From the NCBI GenBank assembly GCA_964567595.1, contig CAZMNF010000065.1, positions 1 to 7,384 on the forward strand: DNA of 7,384 bases, written 5' to 3'. The translations under genes and the position numbers were made by a program. The stretch comes from CAZMNF01 sp964567595 (GTDB lineage: Bacteria; Bipolaricaulota; Bipolaricaulia; RBG-16-55-9). Positions 1 to 5,820 of this stretch are shown here, piece by piece. Each line of letters starts with the position of its first letter. Position 1 is the first letter of the stretch. The notes below the pieces were generated by a model, which worked only from the letters and a program-made list of their open reading frames with translations, made no database searches and was not told where the DNA came from.

Positions 1-855
1 CAGCCCGATCCAGATGACATCAGCCAGCAGGAGATGGACGATCTGCATCCAGACGGGCGCGCTCAGCGCCACATTGAGGGCGCCGATGCCCAGTTGGCCA
101 ATGAGGCCGCCAGCGAGCCATCGGCTGAGACCTATGGTTGGCCTGGAGGGCCGCGCTTGTGCGGCCGTCAACACGATCAACACCACGGCCACGCTAACGC
201 CGATGGAAAGGATGGGATGGATCGTGCGCAGTCCAATCAGCAGTTCGGCCGTTGCGGACGGCTCGGTCCCGCCGAGGCGATAAAGCGTGTCGCCCAGGGC
301 CGTCACCGCGCCGCTGACGCTCATGAGAATCAGGCCGATCAGCGCAGCGCCCACGGCGAGCGCCCATCCGCCAGATTGTCGGATCTTCAAGGGCGTCTCA
401 TGCGTGCTCCACCAGGCGGTCAGCGCCAGCGTCGCCAGGAGCAAGAACGTGTTGAGCAGGTGCCCGGCCATCCAGTAGGCGCGCGCGATGGACGCGTTGT
501 CGGCAACGAGTTCCAGCAGCACCAATCCCGCTCCGACGAGCGACTCGGTGATCATGAAGACGACGGCCAAACCCGACGTCCAGCGGACCCGATGGCCGCG
601 CGCGAACTGACGAAAGGCCCAGATCGCCAGACCAACGACCAATAGAAACGCGATCCCGCTCGTGGCGCGATGGGCGAACTCGATGAGCGTCTCGATCCGT
701 TCGGGGCGGGGAATGACGTCGCCGTTGCACAGCGGCCAGTTGTTGGCGCAACCCGCGCCGGAGCCCGTCGCGCGCACGAACGCGCCCCACAAAATGACAG
801 CGACCGTGTAGGCGAGCGTCGCCCAGGCGTATCGGACGAATCCTCGTGTGGCCAT
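1..855 (-). CDS. ctaA: Heme A synthase CtaA/COX15, 3'-truncated by window edge
   Basis: Membrane enzyme that oxidises the C8 methyl of heme O to a formyl group, giving heme A for cytochrome c oxidase. The 285 visible residues show about eight hydrophobic segments (roughly 11-28, 60-82, 94-116, 124-148, 163-183, 204-230, 246-264, and one from 269). Four histidines sit where the family has its heme ligands: H62 (EFAHRATSG), H132 (MAGHLLNTF), H213 (RTIHPILS) and H274 (QIVHLLLAD). E59, three residues before H62, matches the catalytic Glu of the Bacillus enzyme. C36 and C43 in the first extracytoplasmic loop match the conserved cysteine pair of the two-Cys type. The family is about 300 residues, so only a short C-terminus lies beyond position 1. 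The ATG at 855 gives a normal N-terminus (MATRGFVRYAW). A heme O synthase gene (ctaB) may lie beyond the edge, but it is not visible. Confidence 0.95.
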   Translation of the reverse strand, partial: MATRGFVRYAWATLAYTVAVILWGAFVRATGSGAGCANNWPLCNGDVIPRPERIETLIEFAHRATSGIAFLLVVGLAIWAFRQFARGHRVRWTSGLAVVFMITESLVGAGLVLLELVADNASIARAYWMAGHLLNTFLLLATLALTAWWSTHETPLKIRQSGGWALAVGAALIGLILMSVSGAVTALGDTLYRLGGTEPSATAELLIGLRTIHPILSIGVSVAVVLIVLTAAQARPSRPTIGLSRWLAGGLIGQLGIGALNVALSAPVWMQIVHLLLADVIWIGL

Positions 856-893
856 TGCACCCCGATTATAGGCACCATGGTCCGGATCCACCA
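856..893 (-). promoter_or_regulatory. Probable ctaA promoter close to the start codon
   Basis: On the minus strand a perfect TATAAT (870 to 865) lies 9 nt before the ctaA ATG. A start about 7 nt downstream of the box would fall near 858, leaving a leader of about 3 nt, so the transcript could be leaderless. The -35 region at 17-bp spacing (893 to 888, TGGTGG) is poor. A weak Shine-Dalgarno-like GGGGTG just before the ATG leaves open an ordinary leader from a promoter further upstream. Confidence 0.4.
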
Positions 894-1038
894 GGCGGTT
901 CGATCGGACACGATGCACGCCCGCGATCGCTTGAGGCATTGACTTTTGGGGGCCACGCACAGCGGTGCCCGATCGGTTGGCGGCAGACTGGATCGGGTGC
1001 CCGTCCGCAAGGATGCCCAAGGCCACGCGCGACGGAGA

Positions 1039-1067
1039 TTGACCTGCATGCGCGAATGTGGTACGTT
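1039..1067 (+). promoter_or_regulatory. Sigma-70-type promoter for the cold-shock gene
   Basis: TTGACC at 1039-1044 (5 of 6 matches to the -35 consensus), a 17-bp spacer, then TACGTT at 1062-1067. The -10 box is preceded by TGG, an extended -10 TGn motif that can compensate for the weak hexamer. Predicted start is near 1074, giving a leader of about 143 nt. Long leaders are typical of cold-shock genes. Confidence 0.5.
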
Positions 1068-1073
1068 AAGAGA

Positions 1074-1216
1074 GGCGGTGCCGATAGACACCGTCGAAGC
1101 TTAAGGCTGTTCCAGCTGGATCATGGGCAAGCGTTGGTAACCTACCCGGTGCAACCGTCCAAGCAGACTCCACGGAGTAGCCAAATCACAAGCAGAAAGG
1201 CAGGACGCATTGGATC
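1074..1216 (+). promoter_or_regulatory. Long 5' leader of the cold-shock gene
   Basis: If the promoter at 1039-1067 is used, about 143 nt precede the start codon. Small inverted repeats are visible: GGCTG/CAGCT with a 3-nt loop (1105-1117) and ACTC/GAGT with a 4-nt loop (1167-1178). The ribosome binding site is weak: AAAGG at 1196-1200 is too far from the ATG, and CAGGA at 1201-1205 is a poor match. A weak site behind a structured leader fits post-transcriptional control as in E. coli cspA, but no known cold-box sequence is recognised. Confidence 0.35.
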
Positions 1217-1420
1217 ATGGCGACCGGAACGGTCAAATGGTTCAACGATGACAAAGGGTTCGGTTTCATCGAGCAGGACGACGGAGGCGAGGACGTCTTC
1301 GTCCACTTCTCAGCGATCGACGAGGAAGGCTACAAGTCGCTGACCGAGGGCCAGCGCGTCGAGTTCGAAGTCGAACAAGACGAGAAGGGCCCGCGGGCGG
1401 CCAACGTCCAGAAGCGATAG
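1217..1420 (+). CDS. cspA: Cold-shock domain protein (CspA family)
   Basis: A 67-residue protein that is a single cold-shock domain, a five-stranded OB-fold binding single-stranded RNA and DNA, usually an RNA chaperone or antiterminator. It opens with the family signature (MATGTVKWFN). RNP1 is KGFGFI at about 14-19 and RNP2 is VFVHF at about 27-31, with the usual SAI and EGQRVEFEVE segments after them. Length equals the family norm, so it is complete. It is rather acidic for a Csp. The next gene starts 46 bases later with no hairpin between, so the two probably share a transcript. Family assignment is certain; whether it is cold-induced is not known. Confidence 0.98.
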   Translation: MATGTVKWFNDDKGFGFIEQDDGGEDVFVHFSAIDEEGYKSLTEGQRVEFEVEQDEKGPRAANVQKR

Positions 1421-1466
1421 CCTCGACTTTCGGACCCATCCCGCAACCTACTAAGGGAGCGATACC

Positions 1467-1916
1467 GTGACGGACTCCGACAACGGTTATCCCAATCATC
1501 CGATCCGATCGGATCAGGAGCAAGAGCTCCACGACCACATCATCGAGGTGCTCGTCGAGCAACTGCAGGAGAACGGCTTCGAGGACGTGCGCACCAACCC
1601 TGGTGACAACCAGGCCAACGTCATCGAAGTGGAGGAGGAGACGGAGTTGTGTCCCGATCTCTTTGCCGTGGATGGCGAAGAGGTCACGGCCATCTGCGAG
1701 GTCGAAACGCCGGCGACGGTCCACGAGGACGCCGTCGAGCAGTGGCAGGACTATGCCGCCCTCGATTCCACGTTCCTGCTCGTTGTCCCCGAGGAGTACG
1801 CCGACAACGCGCGTGAAATCCTCGAGGCGAACGAGATCGAATGCGATCAACTGATCGCCTACCAACTATCCGCCGAAGGCGAAGACGGGGCCGAGGGCGA
1901 GGAAAGCGAGAGCTGA
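1467..1916 (+). CDS. Small acidic protein with PD-(D/E)XK-like fold features
   Basis: 149 residues, GTG start, with AAGGGAG at 1453-1459, 7 nt upstream, fixing the start. I do not recognise a named family. Visible layout: an N-terminal helix (about 18-38), a strand with P63-D64 (CPDLFAVDG), a strand ending in E78-V79-E80 (AICEVET), a helix with Q92-x3-Y96 (QWQDYA), a strand (STFLLVVPEE, about 101-110), a helix and a last strand. This order, with PD, E-x-E and QxxxY, resembles the PD-(D/E)XK nuclease superfamily, but the usual Lys is Glu (EVE), so catalysis may be altered or lost. Both termini are Asp/Glu-rich; the last 15 residues look disordered. It follows the cold-shock gene closely and probably shares its promoter. 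The fold is inferred from motifs only; no function is claimed. Confidence 0.8.
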   Translation: MTDSDNGYPNHPIRSDQEQELHDHIIEVLVEQLQENGFEDVRTNPGDNQANVIEVEEETELCPDLFAVDGEEVTAICEVETPATVHEDAVEQWQDYAALDSTFLLVVPEEYADNAREILEANEIECDQLIAYQLSAEGEDGAEGEESES

Positions 1917-1987
1917 ACCGCCCTCCCGAACGCCACATCGGCCACACATCTCCCCAGCGATCAACCCAGTTGACCATGTCCTCAACG

Positions 1988-2025
1988 GGCGCGGTGGCTT
2001 GAGCTAATCCTCAGGTCACCGCGCC
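1988..2025 (+). terminator. Strong 16-bp hairpin, terminator-like or part of an RNA leader
   Basis: The 5' arm 1988-2003 pairs with 2010-2025 over 16 bp with no bulge (two G-U pairs) around a 6-nt loop CTAATC. The outer nine pairs, GGCGCGGTG/CACCGCGCC, are all Watson-Crick. It lies 71 nt after the stop codon at 1916, as a terminator for the csp unit would. Only two T residues follow, so it lacks the U-tract of a classic intrinsic terminator. It could instead be a transcript-stabilising hairpin or the first helix of a structured leader for the small gene at 2150. Confidence 0.55.
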
Positions 2026-2027
2026 TT

Positions 2028-2136
2028 CCGTGTGCTCCACGGTGGCAGTCCATCTGGGCATCCCCAAGCGTCATCGCCCGTCGAGTGAACCGCCTAAGCC
2101 GTTTCGTCATGCACTCGGGCGAACCCCCTGAAACGC
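2028..2136 (+). promoter_or_regulatory. Possible structured RNA leader with pseudoknot potential
   Basis: Several helices can form upstream of the small gene. Hairpin CCGTG/CACGG, 5-nt loop (2028-2042). Hairpin TGGG/CCCA, 4-nt loop (2055-2066). Helix A: TCGCCC (2074-2079) plus GAGTG (2083-2087) pair with CACTC plus GGGCGA (2112-2122), 11 bp with one 3-nt bulge. Helix B: CGTTTCG (2100-2106), inside the loop of helix A, pairs with TGAAACG (2129-2135). A and B together form an H-type pseudoknot ending one base before the Shine-Dalgarno. I recognise no known riboswitch class, and I see no convincing promoter in this stretch. This is a pairing prediction by eye only. Confidence 0.4.
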
Positions 2137-2143
2137 AAAGGAG
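2137..2143 (+). promoter_or_regulatory. Ribosome binding site of the 57-residue gene
   Basis: AAAGGAG lies 6 nt before the ATG at 2150, close to ideal. An in-frame ATG at 2144 abuts the site with no spacing and is unlikely to be used. This site is the main evidence that the short frame is translated. Confidence 0.7.
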
Positions 2144-2149
2144 ATGCGC

Positions 2150-2323
2150 ATGTTGGGTCATTGTTCCTTAGATCGTATGTGTGCTCAAGTCAAGATGGAC
2201 GAGTTGCGCGGCGACGCGCAGGCCCGTCGCCTGAGCAAGCGGTTGCTTCACGAGCGCCGGGCCCCCATGGTCGCGCGATGGGTGCAAGGCGTTCGACACG
2301 TCGTCAGCTCCATTCTCGCTTAA
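2150..2323 (+). CDS. Hypothetical 57-residue basic small protein
   Basis: Not recognised. An open frame of 57 codons, ATG to TAA, with AAAGGAG 6 nt upstream and an intrinsic terminator 35 nt after the stop. The protein begins MLGHCSLDRMC, with H4, C5 and C11 near the N-terminus, and continues as a basic helix-prone segment (about 17-57) rich in Arg with a hydrophobic face (VARWVQGVRHVVSSILA at the end). There is no membrane segment or signal peptide. The first dozen codons use more A/T-ending codons than the rest, which has the GC-ending bias of its neighbours. A nucleic-acid-binding, membrane-surface or leader-peptide role would all fit; none is shown. The position between structured leader and terminator suggests a self-contained unit. 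Confidence 0.6.
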   Translation: MLGHCSLDRMCAQVKMDELRGDAQARRLSKRLLHERRAPMVARWVQGVRHVVSSILA

Positions 2324-2357
2324 GCGACCTCCTCCCTGAGCCTCTGTGAATCGGTTG

Positions 2358-2405
2358 GGCGACGGGCTGGCCCCGCTATCGGGGGGCTGGCCCGTCGTCT
2401 TGTTT
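2358..2405 (+). terminator. Rho-independent terminator after the small gene
   Basis: The arm 2360-2374 (CGACGGGCTGGCCCC) pairs with 2383-2397 over 15 bp around an 8-nt loop. Two more pairs (2358-2359 with 2398-2399) extend the base. The stem runs straight into TCTTGTTT (2398-2405), a reasonable U-rich tail for the plus strand. It closes the small gene at 2150-2323 and insulates it from the convergent minus-strand operon. Confidence 0.8.
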
Positions 2406-2442
2406 CCTAGGCTTGCCGAAATGGAATGGATAGAGCTGAGCG

Positions 2443-2467
2443 CGGGCACGGCCCGAGGCCGTGCCCG
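2443..2467 (-). terminator. Hairpin downstream of the minus-strand operon
   Basis: CGGGCACGGCC (2443-2453) and its exact complement (2457-2467) form an 11-bp stem with a 3-nt loop. It lies 48 nt after the stop codon of the last operon gene at 2516. On the minus strand it is followed by a mixed CGCTCAGCTC rather than a T-run, so it is a weak intrinsic terminator or an RNA-end stabilising hairpin. Confidence 0.5.
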
Positions 2468-2515
2468 TGGGCAGTTGGCTCCGGCTTGGAAGCGGCGCTT
2501 GACGAGTCGGCGCCT

Positions 2516-3334
2516 TCAGTTGCCCAAGAGAACCGTGACTTGCACGACGGGGAAGAGCGTATTCTGAAGCGGCCCGCCCGGCGTCACGGAGCCCCCACTG
2601 ATCTCCCACTCGCTAAAGCTGAGCGTGGCACCGATGCCGCCGCCCAGCTTGATCCCGGCGAAGGGCAACAGCTTGTACTCGGCGCTCGCATACGGCATGG
2701 CCAGCCAGAACGGGCGCTCCATCTCCAGCGTCGCGGGGTCGGTCACGACCTCGCCGAAGGAGCCATTCACGTTGCGCGACAGCGTCAATGTCCAACTGCC
2801 GCGGCCGAGCAACGCGCCCACGCTCAGGCCGAAACCGTCGTCTTCGGCGAGCAGACGTTCGATCTGGACCCCGCCCATGCCGAGCTGCAGTTGCCCCTGG
2901 TCGAAGGCAGAACCGTCGCGAGCGGGCGCGGTCCAGCTGCCGCCGCCGCCGGCGCCGCCGGTGCGGAACGGCCGACCGCCGAAGCCGCTGCCGCCCCGCA
3001 GCAGGTAGATCGAGCGATCGCCTAGCTGCAGGTCGCTGTCGAACGCGTCAACGTCGCTCAAGGCCTGCTCCAACGCCCCCAAGTCCAAGAGCGCGCCCCA
3101 GAAGCTCGGCCCGCCGGCGCCAATGTAGGCACGGCCGCTCGACTCAACCTCGGGGATCTCCACTTGGAACGGCTCCGTTTGGACCTCATCCGAGGGATCT
3201 TGGGCGGCCCATTGGAAGGGCTCGTCAACGTTGGCTTGAGCAAAACTCGGAACTGCTGTTGCTAAAAGCAGGGCGGCAATAACCATCGCGATGATCCGTC
3301 CGTTCATCCGTCCGTGCATCCATGGGTGGCGCAT
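2516..3334 (-). CDS. Gly-rich exported protein of unknown function
   Basis: 272 residues from the ATG at 3334. An upstream ATG at 3373 is in frame, but AAGGAGGAGG (3353 to 3344) lies between them and ends 9 nt before 3334, so the downstream start is preferred. A signal peptide is clear: charged n-region with several Met, a hydrophobic core (about IIAMVIAALLLATAV) and a likely cleavage after PSFA. The mature part has an acidic N-terminal region, a Gly-rich stretch in the middle (RTGGAGGGGSW and nearby), and a C-terminal half of alternating polar/apolar strands (SAEYKLLPFAGIKLGGG, then LFPVVQVTVLLG). The latter resembles a beta-barrel or beta-sandwich, but the last residue is Asn, not the aromatic common in outer-membrane barrels. 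No family recognised. It is the last gene of the sigma-factor operon, so it is probably a regulon output acting in the envelope. Confidence 0.85.
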   Translation of the reverse strand: MRHPWMHGRMNGRIIAMVIAALLLATAVPSFAQANVDEPFQWAAQDPSDEVQTEPFQVEIPEVESSGRAYIGAGGPSFWGALLDLGALEQALSDVDAFDSDLQLGDRSIYLLRGGSGFGGRPFRTGGAGGGGSWTAPARDGSAFDQGQLQLGMGGVQIERLLAEDDGFGLSVGALLGRGSWTLTLSRNVNGSFGEVVTDPATLEMERPFWLAMPYASAEYKLLPFAGIKLGGGIGATLSFSEWEISGGSVTPGGPLQNTLFPVVQVTVLLGN

Positions 3335-3430
3335 GCGTCGTCGCCTCCTCCTTGAAGAATCGATTCGTTTCATCGTTGCATCGTTGGCACGTAGAAATTG
3401 CGGCTTGAGCGTGTCATTGCTGGCACAGCC

Positions 3431-4567
3431 CTATTGCAAGGTCGCCTCGGGAAACACGATCTGGATGTCGCCCAGTTGCGTCTTCAGATCGAGCTCGCCC
3501 CGGGCGTCGGCAGGATTGAGCTCAATCGACTCGCCGAGCCAGGAGCCGCCTCGTTGCAAGGCCGAGCGATACGCTGGCGGCAGTCGATAGACGCTGACGC
3601 CGCCGGCTTGCGTGGACGCCCGGATGCGCGGAACTGCGTCCAAGCCGAGCTTGACGTTGATCCTGCCCCACTGGGTGCGAACGTTGCCCTGAGAGCTGCG
3701 CGTGTCCTGCAGGGTGATCTCGCCCATCTGCGACGACAAATCGAGCTCCGTGACCTCGGCTCCGACGACGCTGATCTCGCCCAGCTGAGTGGAAACCTGG
3801 AGGCTCCGCCCGCGGACGTCCTTGATGTTGGCCTCGCCGGCTTGGGTCTCGATCTCGGCTTGGCCGAACCGCACGTCGGCCACGCGGGCTTTGCCGGCGC
3901 TCGACTCCAGGACCAAGTCGCCGTCGATCGACGATGAGGCAACCGAGAGCGTGCCCACCTCAGTCCGCAGGCTCATCGCGGCCGTCTCGGCGTTGCGGAC
4001 CTGGATCTCGCCCACGTCGGTCGTCGCGGTGAGTTCGCCGCGGAAGCCGACCGCGTTGATGGGCCCGACGTTCTGGCTCAGCGTGACGACCGCGTCTTGG
4101 GGCAAGCGGATGTGGAAATCGACCCAGCCAAGCGGCTTATCCGCCGACGGCGCTGCCTCATCGTCGGGAGCGTTGCGCAGCGAATCGATCGCCGTGGTCA
4201 CGCGGATCCGCGTCTCGTCGGCTCGCTGTTCGGTCCGTACTTGCAGATCCGACAGGTCCATGCCCTTGACGTTCTTGACCGCTTCGACGCGGATCGTGGG
4301 ACGCACGGCGACGTAGCCCGGATCCTCGACGGTCTCGATATCGATCGCGCCGAGCGGGTTGTCGACGACGATCCGCTGCCCGGAGAACGGAATGTCGGAG
4401 GTGACGGTCGCGCTCGCATCGGGATCGGCCATGTCCACGTTGACGGAAGCCTCGACGTCGAGCTGATCGAGCGCAGCCTCCTGCAGTTCGCACCCGGCAG
4501 CTACGGTGATCAGACTCAACGCCAGGACGAGGGTCAACAGATGACGGGGCGCCGTGTCGAGGGTCAT
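3431..4567 (-). CDS. DUF4097-type beta-repeat lipoprotein
   Basis: 378 residues. A type II signal sequence (LTLVLALSLITVAAGC) places the lipidated Cys at C26, so the protein is membrane-anchored on the outer face. Residues 59-160 form an N-terminal beta domain. From about 160 to the end there are repeats of the form T-Q/E-x-G-E-I-x-V: conserved Gly at 168, 186, 205, 225, 244, 263, 282, 301, 322 and 366, mostly 19 residues apart. This is the pattern of the DUF4097/DUF4098 families, predicted to fold as a repetitive beta-helix or beta-roll; B. subtilis LiaG and YvlB carry such domains in envelope-stress operons. Its ATG overlaps the anti-sigma stop codon (ATGA at 4567 to 4564), so translation is coupled. 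An insert at about 329-350 breaks the repeat before a final turn. Likely a surface structural or sensing component; the ligand is unknown. Confidence 0.93.
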   Translation of the reverse strand: MTLDTAPRHLLTLVLALSLITVAAGCELQEAALDQLDVEASVNVDMADPDASATVTSDIPFSGQRIVVDNPLGAIDIETVEDPGYVAVRPTIRVEAVKNVKGMDLSDLQVRTEQRADETRIRVTTAIDSLRNAPDDEAAPSADKPLGWVDFHIRLPQDAVVTLSQNVGPINAVGFRGELTATTDVGEIQVRNAETAAMSLRTEVGTLSVASSSIDGDLVLESSAGKARVADVRFGQAEIETQAGEANIKDVRGRSLQVSTQLGEISVVGAEVTELDLSSQMGEITLQDTRSSQGNVRTQWGRINVKLGLDAVPRIRASTQAGGVSVYRLPPAYRSALQRGGSWLGESIELNPADARGELDLKTQLGDIQIVFPEATLQ

Positions 4568-5820
4568 GGGGAGCTCCCTGAGGCTTGTGGTCTCGGCAGA
4601 TCCAGCCCGTCGGGGTACAAGTCGCTGCGATGGATGACGATCGACGAGGACGAGGCCAAGCGGGGCTGGGTCGGCATGTAGGCGGCCAATAGGACGTTCT
4701 CATCCGTCATCTCGTAGAGATAGATGGAGAGGTTGCTGTCGTCTTGGCCGCTCGCGAGATGATAGCGCGTCGCCGGGATGCGCTGGTCGTCGCTCCGAAC
4801 CGTCACGGGATCCACGCTCTCGAGCGACATCGTCTCCATGCGCAACGCTTGGGGCGTCAGGGCGGTCAACCGCAGGTCCGCCGGCTGGACGTCGTCCTCG
4901 GCAAGCCGGCTGGAGATGAGCTGATGCATGAGCGCGAAGTGGCTCATCACGCTGAAGTCGTACAGCACGGGCGTGTCCGCGCCGAGTTCGACAATGCGCC
5001 GATTGAGCTGCTGGCCATCCGGCGTCGTTCGGCAGCAGACGCGCATGACGGCTTGGCCGTTGCGGAACTCGACTTCGGCGCGACTGCCCTGATAGACGAG
5101 CGGGCCTTGGAGATTGTAGGAGATGGGCCGAAAGTCCGGCGTCAGTTGCATGCGCTGTCGCGCGGACAGCTCGTCAGCTTGGATGTTCGAGGTCAGCAGG
5201 AGCCGGTTCTCCGACTCGGCGGAGCGCTCCAGCGTGAACGACTCGGTCTCCTTCGTCTGCCCGCCGATCCGCATCGTCAACTCGCCGTCCAGAAGCACTT
5301 CACGAGCGAAGGCGAAGTATTGGTCGGTCGTTTCGTAGGCCCGCTCCTCGGCCCCGGTGAACTCGCCGGTGATCGTCTGGTCGAGGCCGAGCTGCGTTCC
5401 GAGCGCGATGCCGATGGCGACGAACAGCACCGCGAACGCCGGCACGGCGACGAGCCGACGCGGCGTCAGCCACCCACGGAGCCCATCCAGAAAGCCCGGC
5501 CGATCGGGCGCGTCGCGTTCCGAGCCTCGTCGCTCGGCATCGCGCGGGATATCGCTCGGCTCGCGATCCCGGTTGATGACGCCGGCCCGCTCTGGGAACG
5601 ACGCTCGAGCGGGCTCAGGCTCCAACATGGCGGCGAACTGGAGGCCCTTCAGCTCCTCAAGCTCGTCGCGGCACGCGTCGCAGTCTTGGAGGTGGCGCTC
5701 CACGTCGTCGCGTTCGTCGGCCTCCAGGGTGTCGTTGAGATACCACGGCAGAAGCTCCCGAATCGCCGCGTGACGATCGGGGTCGTTCGGGGGCGTCAGA
5801 GGCCCTTCGCGATCTGCCAT
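4564..5820 (-). CDS. Membrane zinc-finger anti-sigma factor with extracytoplasmic domain
   Basis: 418 residues. The N-terminal anti-sigma domain (about 15-60) has the zf-HC2 signature H43-x3-C47-x2-C50 (RHLQDCDACRDEL), preceded by the usual helix (LLPWYLNDTLEADE). A charged cytoplasmic linker (about 66-118) leads to one membrane helix (about 122-146), and roughly 270 residues face outward. That outer part is beta-rich and loosely resembles LolA- or DUF3108-like sheets, a weak comparison; it contains an adjacent Cys pair C262-C263. The protein should hold the ECF sigma factor inactive until an envelope signal is sensed. The ATG at 5820 overlaps the end of the sigma gene by 25 bp; its site AAGGAG lies inside the sigma coding region 7 nt upstream. 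Most anti-sigma factors of this type are shorter; the large outer domain suggests its own ligand or interaction with the lipoprotein encoded next. Confidence 0.93.
   Translation of the reverse strand: MADREGPLTPPNDPDRHAAIRELLPWYLNDTLEADERDDVERHLQDCDACRDELEELKGLQFAAMLEPEPARASFPERAGVINRDREPSDIPRDAERRGSERDAPDRPGFLDGLRGWLTPRRLVAVPAFAVLFVAIGIALGTQLGLDQTITGEFTGAEERAYETTDQYFAFAREVLLDGELTMRIGGQTKETESFTLERSAESENRLLLTSNIQADELSARQRMQLTPDFRPISYNLQGPLVYQGSRAEVEFRNGQAVMRVCCRTTPDGQQLNRRIVELGADTPVLYDFSVMSHFALMHQLISSRLAEDDVQPADLRLTALTPQALRMETMSLESVDPVTVRSDDQRIPATRYHLASGQDDSNLSIYLYEMTDENVLLAAYMPTQPRLASSSSIVIHRSDLYPDGLDLPRPQASGSSP

Larger units (their letters stand above)
856..1216. other. Divergent intergenic region between ctaA and the cold-shock gene
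   Basis: These 361 bases hold no convincing gene. The left end carries the ctaA -10 box. The right part carries a sigma-70-like promoter (1039-1067) and the leader of the cold-shock gene. Between about 894 and 1038 I see no clear element; the short open frames that cross it lack ribosome binding sites and family features. Confidence 0.7.

Noticed and set aside
939..967. TTGACT at 939-944 as a promoter -35
   Set aside because: At 17-bp spacing the -10 position reads GCGGTG, which is not a usable hexamer.
2426..3025. Plus-strand open frame of 199 codons opposite the exported protein gene
   Set aside because: Begins within or just before the terminator hairpin region, has no ribosome binding site, and lies antisense to a gene with a clean signal peptide.
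3335..3373. Upstream ATG at 3373 as start of the exported protein
   Set aside because: It would place the strong AAGGAGGAGG site inside the coding region and add a poly-Arg stretch before the signal peptide; the ATG at 3334 fits better.
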